Source: Marisa cornuarietis (lineage: Eukaryota > Mollusca > Gastropoda > Architaenioglossa > Ampullariidae). Taken from it: a DNA stretch of 64,000 bases. Each line of letters begins with the position of its first letter. The stretch's first letter is position 1. The notes under the pieces are model-generated. The model had not been told where the DNA came from. It saw only the letters and a list, made by a program, of their open reading frames with translations, and ran no database searches. The stretch spans positions 9,969,501 to 10,033,500 of the forward strand of contig SMMW01000046.1 of the NCBI GenBank assembly GCA_004794655.1, read 5' to 3'. The position numbers were made by a program, and so were the translations under genes. Shown piece by piece: positions 53,801-64,000 of the stretch.

Positions 53801-56800
53801 ATGCTACTAACAGGGCATCAATGATTAACTTTAAAAAAAAAATTTGATTCAATACAGAGGTGATCTAAAACCAGTATACATCTGCTTCTTCTACAAAAGA
53901 AACCTAGTGTGAAAATTACATATATTAACAGCAACAAAATGTGTGTGTGATTATAAAAAATGAGTTTAAAAACCCCAAATAAACACATCCAAATCATTTA
54001 ACTAAAGTACAAAAATTAAATAAACATTACTCAGCAATCATTTTGTCTTGATAAAATTCCCATTAAACAAAACAACCTACATACTTCAAAGTATAAACCA
54101 GAATGATTTGTTCCATTAAGGAACAAGGCCAAAAAAGACTTCAATGGGATTCATTTAAAACAAGATACTATAAGCAAATAACTGCATTCTGTCTGCAAGA
54201 TTTAAAGCTTATAACAATTCTCACCTACATTGTGGAAAGAGCCATCGACTTTGTTTTCCACATCACAACAGTAGACACAGTGCTGTGGGAGCACCTCATT
54301 TGCATGAGCTTCAATATACTGCATTTACTTGTAACCTTCAAGATCAATGGTAATGTTTATCAAACCACAGCAGAAAAAAGGTTTAATAACAAATCAGATT
54401 CGCACTTAATAAAACATACTGAGCTCAGCAAATACTGCTTAAATCTTTTCCAATACATTTTGAGACCTGCATCTTACAGTCACTGGCAGATAATCTTTTT
54501 TTTCTCTCTCTTGCTCTCACTCATACAAGCAAAATCTCTTTCTCTTTCTTTTTTTCCTCCCTCCCTCCCTCTCTCCCCACTACCTTGACCCATGTTCCTC
54601 TAATTCATTACCCAATACAGCTTCAAGGCCATGTTGACATTTAGTGCTTAGGAAAGTTTTTATGATGAGTAGATTATTCACTCTGAGAACTAAACTACAA
54701 ATTAAAATCTTGCAGTATTTCCTTATTAATAAATTTAAGAAATTAATAAAACTTTTTATGTCTTGACATGATATAAACAAGAAAACTAAAGGTATTTGTT
54801 TCTTCTCCAAACCTCTGGTAACTGCATGAACTGTTTAAATAGGGACAGCCTATATTGGAAGAAGAAAAACAGACACATTTCTCAAAAAAACAAAAAAAAA
54901 CTTAAACACCTTCTGAAAGACATCTCCATCAAATAAAAGCAATAAAAAGATTTCATCTGCAAGACTAAAAAGGTGTAGGAGAATATTCTTCAGCGGCAAG
55001 GTAAACCTGACCAGCAAAAGTACAGCACTGATTGTTTCATATTTCAAGAAGTTTTACAGCAGCAGTATCTGGCAAGTTAGCAGTTTCACTCTCAACCAGA
55101 AGCACAATTTTCAACTGACCATGAAACAAATACAATACAGATGTAGAACATGAATAGCTTTTGTGCTATGTATCTGTCTGGCCAAAAATAAAGATGACTA
55201 AAGCTCTGTCTTCGAAATGTGAATTCCTACAGCACCCAAGGCATCAAATGTGGTTTATTGAAGTTTCTGGGAAACAGCACGAATGCCCTGTTGGAACTAA
55301 AGGGTTTTGTGCAAATGACTCACCTTAACTGCAAATAAGAAAATGGTGGTCAAGAATATGATCTGCTAGTCGAAAACAATAAGAACTGACAGGGAAATCC
55401 AGCTGTCAGTCTTCTGTACAAAACAGAACAGATCATGAGTGATTCAAGTTTATAAGTACAGGTAATAAAGCACTTAATATGACAAATATCAAAACTACAG
55501 GTTCTTGATATGCAGAGCACTTTCTGGTCAACTGACTAGAACTTGTTTACCTGTGAAGGTTTATAGGTGCTCTTCCTTTCTGGAGTAAAGACAACAAAAT
55601 TATATTTGAAAAAATCTGGCCTGGTTAAAACACAAGCCAATAAAACCCCTCCAAAAAAGTTAAAATCAGGCATAAACATAAAGCTCATCTGTCATGCCTT
55701 TAAAGGAAACCAGCAGCAATTCTTGTTCTTAAGTTAGCAATTTTGCAATGAAAGCATGGTAGTTTGGTTTTTAAAACATGACCTTTCCATAATAAAAATT
55801 AAACAAGAAACAAATTCCTGATGACTGGTCTCGCCGACATGCAGGCGACTACAACTTCTGAAGATCTAGATTCACAGGGGTCATGGCCATCAAACTTTGC
55901 CCCTATCTTTTAACCCGATTTACTTTATTACTTTACCCTTTTAAACCTTATAAATAGGACAATTTTATTATTGTGGAATTTTGTTTGTGACAAAAAGACC
56001 TGTGCTTCATGCTGAGACAGATTAACCATATATTCTGAAAGTTTCACACACAAAAAAACATTTCTATCCTTTGAATAATGGTTAAATAGCAAAATCTTTT
56101 GATTTTTCCCCCATAAAGGGCACATCAAAATTCCACAAGAAGTGTTTGGCAAGAAAGGAAGTGAAATATCATCACAAGTGTATAAAGACAACAGAAAAAT
56201 TGCACACTGTTACCTAGGAAAAACTGTTTATGTTACTATAACAACATTTCCACATATACTCTCTCACACACAAGGACATGCTCACACATACAGACACTTT
56301 AAATACAAGCTTAATTCCTTCACACAAATTGGACAATATCTGTCTACAAGCACACCATTAAAAATGACAAATACTTTAAATTCAAAGTACCAAAAAAGAG
56401 TGAAAAAAATGAATAAGAGCAAAGCAGACAGAATATATTTAAATACTGTTTTAAGAGCCGATTTCAACGTATTACAAATTACTGACACGCATAGTTTTCA
56501 AACAATCAGCCACTCAATATGAAGATGTGGAGAATGAAAAACTAGTTGTACACTGATATAAGGTGAAATAAAAATTACCCATACAATATCCCCATTTTTC
56601 TTTGAAACAAAAGTTCAAACAATCTGTTTGAACTAGTTTTAATAAATATTTTTCAAATCCAGACTGTCAAGCAACCTGCTTAACTAGTTCTATAAATAAA
56701 TACTTGAATACACAACTCAAATTATATAATTGTGAAAGTTACTGGTATCTTGCTAGCATGTATACATCTCATCTCATGCACACACATGTATGCATGTATA

Positions 56801-57028
56801 CACACAATCAAAACATCAAGATAACACGATATTGGCATGTTTTCAGTATGCAAAGCTGATTATGATTCCTCAAGTATCATTAATACACCAATACTTTTAT
56901 TTCGAATATCTGTTCAAGAACAGCCATACCCAACCCAACCGCAGTTTTTAAAAAAAATATGGCAAGTTAACATTATTATTCATACATTTTGTTTTATCAT
57001 TGACCTTTAAAAAATGGCTGCAGGACAG
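50893..57028 (-). other. Repeat-poor AT-rich block, possible long SGPP 3' UTR
   Basis: Six kilobases below the SGPP stop codon with no recognisable exon, LINE, SINE or long microsatellite, unlike the rest of the window. A long 3' UTR is one explanation; plain intergenic DNA is the other. Confidence 0.3.
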
Positions 57029-60000
57029 CTACAGCCCAAAGTAGTGTGCATGATCGAAGACCTCAAAGAGGAAGTTGCCACGTTGCAAGCCCAACATCTG
57101 GAAGCACATGGGCATGCCACAAGAGGTCAGGAAAGCCAAGACTAAGCAGCTGAGGTATTTGTATGGAAACTCAACCCCCAGGTGTTGCTTTGTCTTGGGG
57201 TCTTTTGGATCCAGTCTCAACACTTTTGCCATAGTGTGTAATGCCCCTTTTTTCACAATGCCAAAAACTACCACCATCACCGCAGTTCCAAGCACTTGGC
57301 GTGCCACCCCAGCCCACACTGCTGACCACCCAGCTGGTGCTGACATTTGCGCTTGTATTGCCATTTTTGGTGTGCAGGTTTTGGCCAGAAACCAGGTGCC
57401 TTGGTAAATGCCAGAGAAAACAGCCAGCACCTGAGAGGTGTCTCCACGTGCCGTGGACCACTGTTCTAAGCGAGGATAAATCAGGCATAAGACCAGACAC
57501 ACAAAGTTGAGCAAAGGGATGGTCAGAGGATGGGCCACCAACAGTGTGTCTAACACCTCTACCAGTGGAACAAAAAGTAGCATCAAACAAGCTGCTGAAA
57601 CAATGCCCACCAGAACATCCTGAAACAGATTCACAAACATACAAGACACTTTCAAAAAGGTCATCTTAGACTTCTATTAAAGACAGAACACTTTTTAACA
57701 AGTGATAAGCAGAACAGTTACGTGTGATTAGACAAAAGGCCATCTTACATCTCTGTTTAATAAATAGCACTTTTTAATCAGTAAAATGCCGAACAATTAT
57801 GTGTAATTAAACAAAAGGTCTCTTAATGCAGTCACAACATAATTTACTATTTCCAACTAATTCCCATTTGATATCAAGTATTAATAATTATTGACAACAA
57901 AGACCAACATCAACACCATTAAAGACCTAAACTTGTGAATTCAGATCTTAAAAACTAAAACGAAATTTGAAAGACATGGTTAACTGCAATTCTGGTTTCC
58001 TTTCAAAACCTCAATTTCAATAACACAAAAACAAATGAATAGTAAATATTATAGCTAAAGGCTTACAAAATTTTAGTGGTTTTTCAAACACTCTGTAGCC
58101 CCATCACATGTTTTTCATCAGATCAGTGCACTTTACAAGACACATAAACTTAAGTATAGTTTTATTTAATTTATTTGACGAATTGATTGAACACAGTGGA
58201 ATCTGAGGTGACAATGATCGCCAGCTATTCAACAAATACCGGTCACACACACACACACACTCATACTTGCAGACACTACTGCTCTCAGTGTTGGTTATAC
58301 ACCCCCGTAAATTTCCTCCATGTTCAATGTGTATTGTTCCTGACACAAGAGACGGGGAGTTCAGGAAGGCCTTCGCTTCACCAAAGAAACTATTTCTCAA
58401 CCAGGAAGTTCGGGCCTGGACAAGTCTATACCTGATGTATCTATAATACATCTATGATACATGAATTAAAATATGACTAAGAAAAGTTTAGGTCTTCTTT
58501 TTCCTTCTTAAATTATGAATATCCCACCACAATTTTTAATGTTGCATTTTTATGGACCAATTAAGAGTAGTCACAAAATGCTTAGAAAAATTAGGTGGAG
58601 AAGAACTGAGAAGCCCAGGAACTGCTGACAACACTTGTTATCAAAGCTGACCTAGATAGTCCAACAGGTTTGTGGCTAGTATCTACCCAACTTTATAAAA
58701 ATGAACCCTTGCATTCTACAGCTATGAACATGGCTCTCCAGTATTAATATAGCAAAAATGGGAAAGATTTATTTGTTTTTTCCCTCGTTTTTATTAACAA
58801 TAAAAAGTTCATGTGTACACATACAAATTCCTATATGCAAATACAACTCTCTTACTGCATTTTACTTACTAGGTTTGCATAAGCACATCAAACACAGACT
58901 CTCAGCAAACTATGAGGTTGGGTATGTTTTAATGTTAAGTAAAATTATGCTAAATATATTTATAGTCTATTCATGGAATGATTTATATTTAAAGCAAACA
59001 AAAAAATGACTTTTGAACGTTTCTACAATATGAGATGGAGAGATTTGATAGCCAGCGGGCATGAATGTGACAGCAAACATGATATGCTAAGATAAAGCCA
59101 TGCTGTATATAAGTTATAGTGCCTGTTGAAACATCACGAGTCATTCTTCACAAGGTTACTGCTGCTTGTGTCAAGCTGTACCTCCTGTTCCCGCTACTGA
59201 ACATTTAATTCAACTCACTTTAACCAAATGATCAGTTATCAAGATGTGCCACATCTCACCCCATCCAAAACCTTTATCTGAAAGTATACAAATCTTATCA
59301 AGACTGAGCTCTGTATCTTCCAATAATGATGGTACAGATTTTCTGAGAACTGATTTGTGACTGAGATGAATGTAACACATAGACAACCAGCTTATGAAAA
59401 AAAATGCAAATATAATGCTGAAAGCAATGGATAATGATCAGAAAAAAAAGAAAATGAAATATTTTAAATTGGTAGAAGACATAAATGGGTACTCACCAGT
59501 ACACTGTGCATTCCTAAGTAAAGGCGGCTGCAGCTAACAAGCACTGACCAAGATATTGCCACCAATATACCCAGTGCTAAGTCAAACTGCACATAATATT
59601 GATGCACATGCACTTTAAAAATATCAGTCAAATTAAGTAAAACTCCATTATTATTAGTATTCCAAATTCAACTTCTTATTTTACATATGATAAAGTGTTT
59701 CATATTCAATACTATATTATCTACACCTGCACAATTATTCACAGCCAGTAACACCAGAGAACCACATTGTGATGGTCTGTTATAATAATAATGAATTTTT
59801 CTGTACACAGGAATGAGTCACCAACACAACTACTGCAACTCATGATGCCCACCCAACAACTGGAAACAGTCAAGGGACAGAGAAAGAGAGAGCAACTAAC
59901 AACTTAAAACAGAATACTAGTAAGCTGCTAGTAAATTTCCAGGGAAAATGTAAAGATATAATGAGCCAAAGGAGGAATATGCTGAATACATGAGTATTAT

Positions 60001-62371
60001 TTCAACAGTAAACTTAGATAAATTATTAATAATCATACTGTAAACGGAATGCATAACTTTGCATTAATGATCTAAGTACTATTTTGCAATTAGAATATAC
60101 AATATAAAATAATGACCTCCAAAAAAAGTTTTGTCTATTCAGTCTGTATCCACTGGTTTCAATATCCATGGATTCAACCAAAGACAATAAAACAGGTGGA
60201 CCACTCTCATGAAGGAGCTGACAATTTGCAATGTGCATGTGCTGGATTGAGATATCTTTCAGGATTTTTTTTTTATACAGTGCATCTCAGAGCTATAGTC
60301 AAAATTATTTTTTTGAGATGCCAATCAATAACTCTATAATTCCAGGATTCCCTTAAGTCAAAACAAATCCTCTATTTTTAATTTAGAAAATCCTAGCAAT
60401 TGTGCATGTCACAGAACTTAAGTAATATGCTGCAAAAAAAAAAAAAGAAGAAGAATCGTCAGCGCATTACTTACCCACTTACTTTCTCTACAGCAATACT
60501 ACATACATAACTGTGCTAACTGCAAAAATATATGTTTTGCTAAAATGAAGAGCCATACACCCATGAGTTCTGACTATTATTAGCAAACAGAAAACCACTG
60601 CTAACACTCGAATCATTAACAATTATTTCTCAACAACCAGCAAAAAATAATCAATGTTCAGGTAGAAGTATCCATAAGCATTCTAAACTGTTGTTTCAAA
60701 TACAGGGTATGTGGATACCAAAAATATTAAGCAGCCTCTAACTTGCTGATATGTGCAAATTCTATTCAGGGCTATATGGTATATATGAACCCGATAACAG
60801 TCATTCTTCACCATTTAACTTTTCCACTAGAATTTTTCAATACCCACAAATCCATTGTTTTTGCATAAATATCTCTAAGCAAAGAACTTTTGTTCATTTG
60901 ACTGCCGTTCTTCTTTTCATAAAATTATGCATTTTATTTCCATGAAATAACTGGTCTAAATGCCAGAAATATACCATGGGACTTTATGCAATTCTGCTGA
61001 TTTCAGTAATATTCCTGCTTTATACATTATTATGCAGACAATCAAGAATGGGAAAGTGCTCTTGAATGATCTGATTCTAGTTCCAAACAATGAAACCTGA
61101 AAGTTGCCTCAAGCTTCTGCACAGCAGATGTGCAGCTTGTCAATACAGCTACACTACGCACAGACAGTCTTGGTGGTCCACTAGCTGTATTGCCTTTGAT
61201 TCAATCAACAACTGACCACAAATATTTTTTAAACTATAAAGTTTCAAAAAGAAAAGGCTGAATTTTTTCTTTTAAATCATTAAATAACAGCAATTTGTAA
61301 GTGTTGAAAGGAAGAAAATGTTATGTCACTGCTGATGTGCACTATGTGGTTACTAAGTTAAGCCTGCAATGGTTGTATGTATGAACATGCACACTTTTTT
61401 TGTCTTGTCACTGTTCCCTAAACACCATAGTACACAAACTATTTACATAGTATTTAAACTGTATTATGTGTTATAAGTAATCCAGAGTTAAAGTATACAT
61501 GAGGATGTGCGTAAATTATATCCTCATCTCATTTTATAGAAGAAGTTTGAGCATCTGCAGAATTTGGGAGCAGAGGGGGTCGGGTTCCTAAATCCAATAG
61601 CATGAGGATACTGAGGAGTATATTTACTATATACTGAAGTGAAGCTATTTTCAGTCTAAAGCATACCTCAAATCGGCCATATGAGAAGCACAGCACTCCA
61701 AACGGAATGGCCACACCAACCATAGCATGTGTCGAGGGCATACCATATTCCAGTTCGTACCTCTCTTCTAGCCGTACTACCGGCGGACATTTGGGTCGGG
61801 GCCAGCATATAATATCTTTTGCTGCCTGACCAAGATACATGACTGCACACCAAATCAGCGTAACTTTTCTGAAAACGTAACTATCGAAGTTCCATACTCC
61901 GAAGCTGAAGAATACTATGTAGAAAATCTCGTTACCCAAAGCGGCACCAAAACTGAAGAGGTAAAAGAGGATTTTGTTGTCGATTTTATACTGTTGCTTC
62001 TCTGTTTCGTTGCCTACATCGTCGCAATTCGGTCTGTAGTTCTGCTTATGGAGTACGCTGTGGTCCGTGGCTCCATTCTGCAATGTTTGTACGCTTCCAT
62101 TAGCAGTTTTGTGTACTATATAACCATTAGTGTAATTTGACTTTGCCCGCTGTTTCAAAGACGCCTCCTCTGCATGACCACTTGCTGAACCATTTATTGT
62201 CCGAACATTGCCATTGCCGTCGCAGACAGGATGTTCTTGATGAATATCTCCATTCAACATGGACTTGCTCCGATCAGAATTGTTAAGAACCTTTATACCA
62301 CACAATCGTTGAAAATCTGCAGTTAGTTGTGAATCGTTAAGAGACACGAGCCCGTTCCACAAACCTGTCAT
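57029..62371 (-). CDS. Sphingosine-1-phosphate phosphatase (SGPP1/2-like), 3 exons
   Basis: Exons on the minus strand: 62371-61667, 59586-59497, 57619-57029. All junctions are phase 0 and the product is 461 residues (human SGPP1 is 441). The three lipid-phosphatase motifs are intact: C1 KDIICWPRP at 185-193, C2 PSTH at 212-215, and C3 SRLYLGMHSVLD at 255-266, the last split so that exon 3 supplies the final Asp. Several membrane segments follow in exon 3. The family removes phosphate from sphingosine-1-phosphate on the ER membrane, feeding the salvage route to ceramide. The first ATG (MTGLWNG) is used; the upstream in-frame codon is GTG only. The N-terminal 130 residues are hydrophilic and poorly constrained. 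I cannot tell SGPP1 from SGPP2 orthology. Confidence 0.9.
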
Positions 62372-63700
62372 CTTCGCTCCTCGCGGATGTCCGCTAGGAG
62401 CCGGTGTCACGAGGTCACAACCCCGATAACAGTGCACAGCGCCGCCTATGCCGGAAAACAGGGGACGCTACTACCACTTAGGGGTCTTAGCCAATACCTT
62501 TGGTGCAAGAAGCTATCCTGCCGACTGCACGTGTGCATCTGTATTGAAAATAATAAAAAGCACGCTGTAACATCTATCGATAGCAACCGAGTATACAGTC
62601 AACAGCTTCGAGTATCAGCGAAATGAACTAAAACTTGAACTATTATTTCTTGAAGTTCTATTTAGCATTTTAAAATATGACAAATGAGGTATAAAATATA
62701 CCACGCGCGTATGTGTAAATATATCAAAGCAATAAACAGGAAAGCTAAGCGTTTTATATTTTAATTGCATGTTTCGGACGGCATGCGTAGTTTATTTTCT
62801 TTCATAGTAGAGTTGTAACTATACGTACTATCGAGGTACATTTTGAGAAATATAGAAAACGTTCTAGTGCGGGAAACCAATTGAAAAGGCCAAGGTAAAA
62901 GTCCAATAGTTTAATAGCTGTAGCCTGTAGGGACAATAAACACGTCTAGGCCGCGGCATATATATGGGAGCCCATCGGCTTTCCTTCTATCATTTCAGGA
63001 CTTCACTGATAAATCAGCAGGTACCCAGCGGTTCTGAATAGCCCATTCAGATATCGCGATAGCATGCAACAGTTCCCCCACCCAACTCCCCACACATACC
63101 CATTCTAGTTGTTAAAACTAGAATCGAGCCTGAAGCATCTTAAAAAGTAACTAATTTTTTATTTAGACTTCTGTTTTGTGACAGACACCTCCGAATTTCG
63201 CGATCATTTTATAATTAGAGTTAGGATCCGACGGCTATAGCCCACAATTTAAACACCCACGCACATATATTCACACAGGCACGCGCTATAGCTGGGTGAT
63301 CCATGGACCCTTGGAGGCGTTGCTGTGTGTCCTTGGCTGGGAAAAAGGGGAAAATCTCAGACACGCAGGAGGGAGTGAAAGAGGAGGAATGTAGCACTCA
63401 GTGGACGGAGGTTACACCGCCCTCGTCACCACACCCCGCTCCTCGAGTGTCGGGCAGGCCACACAGTCAGTTTGCGTTGACGAGAACCGACGGTTCTGTG
63501 CTGCAATGGGACAAAAATCGGTATAGGAAAGATCGAGGGACGAGTTGAGACTACCCCGCCGTTGTGAGCACGAAACCGCTCCGGCTTTTGGTATAGCAGG
63601 GCACGACGTTGCCAGCAAGGATTTACGCATGTGCACACAGCGACACGTATGCATAGTCTTATGGGGCGCCAAGAGGCGAATTTTCTCATATTTGCTATTT
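62372..63700. other. SGPP 5' flank
   Basis: The first 100 bases are GC-richer than the surroundings and probably hold the 5' UTR. An 81-codon plus-strand frame at 63,303-63,548 starts with ATG but has no recognisable domain. GCATATATATGGG near 62,956 is a TATA-like word too far away to assign. Confidence 0.35.
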
Positions 63701-63792
63701 CTAGCTATACATTGCAATGTATAATTATAAAATGCAATGTATAGCTAGCTATACATTGCAATGTATAATTATAAAATGCAATGTATAGCTAG
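63701..63792. repeat. Two 44-bp tandem units made of nested palindromes
   Basis: Units start at 63705 and 63749 and look identical. Each holds TATACATTGCAATGTATA, itself a perfect 18-bp palindrome. The junction between units is a perfect 28-bp palindrome (63733-63760, centre GCTAGC). Confidence 0.93.
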
Positions 63793-63884
63793 AGAGAGAA
63801 AAACTCGGTAAAAACCGAAGTGTTTCATTTATATTATACTCAGAAGTTGCTATCCAATTAATTTTATATATACCTTTCAATTCT

Positions 63885-63965
63885 TTAGCTATAGAATGCA
63901 TTCTAGCTATACATTTGAAGTCTATATTTATAGATTGCATTCTATAACTTCTGACTTGAAATGTA
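63885..63965. repeat. Diverged palindromic relatives of the 63.7-kb array
   Basis: TAGAATGCATTCTA (63892-63905) is a perfect palindrome, followed by AGCTATACATTT and TATAGATTGCATTCTATA. The words resemble the array about 100 bases upstream. Confidence 0.6.
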
Positions 63966-64000
63966 TACGGAACGAGGCTCGCTCATTTGCATATGGGAAA

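Noticed and set aside
61529..61666. Extension of SGPP exon 1 to the stop at 61,529
   Set aside because: It reads into intron 1 past a GTATGC donor. Exon 2 supplies the expected C3 motif.

Overview
The window is animal nuclear DNA, AT-rich and intron-containing. The three genes I can read through, and the mix of decayed non-LTR retrotransposons, tRNA-derived SINEs and long TG/CA tracts, suggest a lophotrochozoan, most likely a gastropod mollusc. The species is inference only. No bacterial operon, CRISPR array, rRNA or intact tRNA was seen.

Layout. Positions 1-26,700 contain no gene I can assemble. This part holds microsatellites, a 25-bp minisatellite, several LINE fragments and two SINE families. 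A DMAC1/TMEM261-like gene of three exons lies at 26,800-28,401 (+). Two head-to-tail copies of one RNase H-bearing LINE follow at 29.67-34.82 kb. The second copy has a 12-bp target-site duplication and a later 268-bp MITE insertion. ZRANB3 fills 35,357-49,265 (+). I could join 19 coding exons in a single frame to 1,319 residues: SNF2 helicase, PIP box, NZF zinc finger and C-terminal HNH nuclease. An AT-rich stretch at 49.3-57.0 kb separates ZRANB3 from a convergent sphingosine-1-phosphate phosphatase gene of three exons (461 residues) on the minus strand, 57,029-62,371. The right end carries a compact array of nested palindromes.

The three genes have unrelated roles: mitochondrial complex I assembly (tentative), replication-fork remodelling, and sphingolipid turnover. 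I see no pathway link between them. The best biological lead is ZRANB3. It keeps the internal PIP box, but its extreme C terminus reads as a second PIP-like motif where vertebrate ZRANB3 has an APIM motif. A 19-nt microexon also sits directly before its Walker A loop. The best mobile-element lead is the MITE, whose empty site can be read from the neighbouring LINE copy. All splice sites were read by eye from GT/AG signals, frame continuity and family knowledge; no transcript or database search was available.
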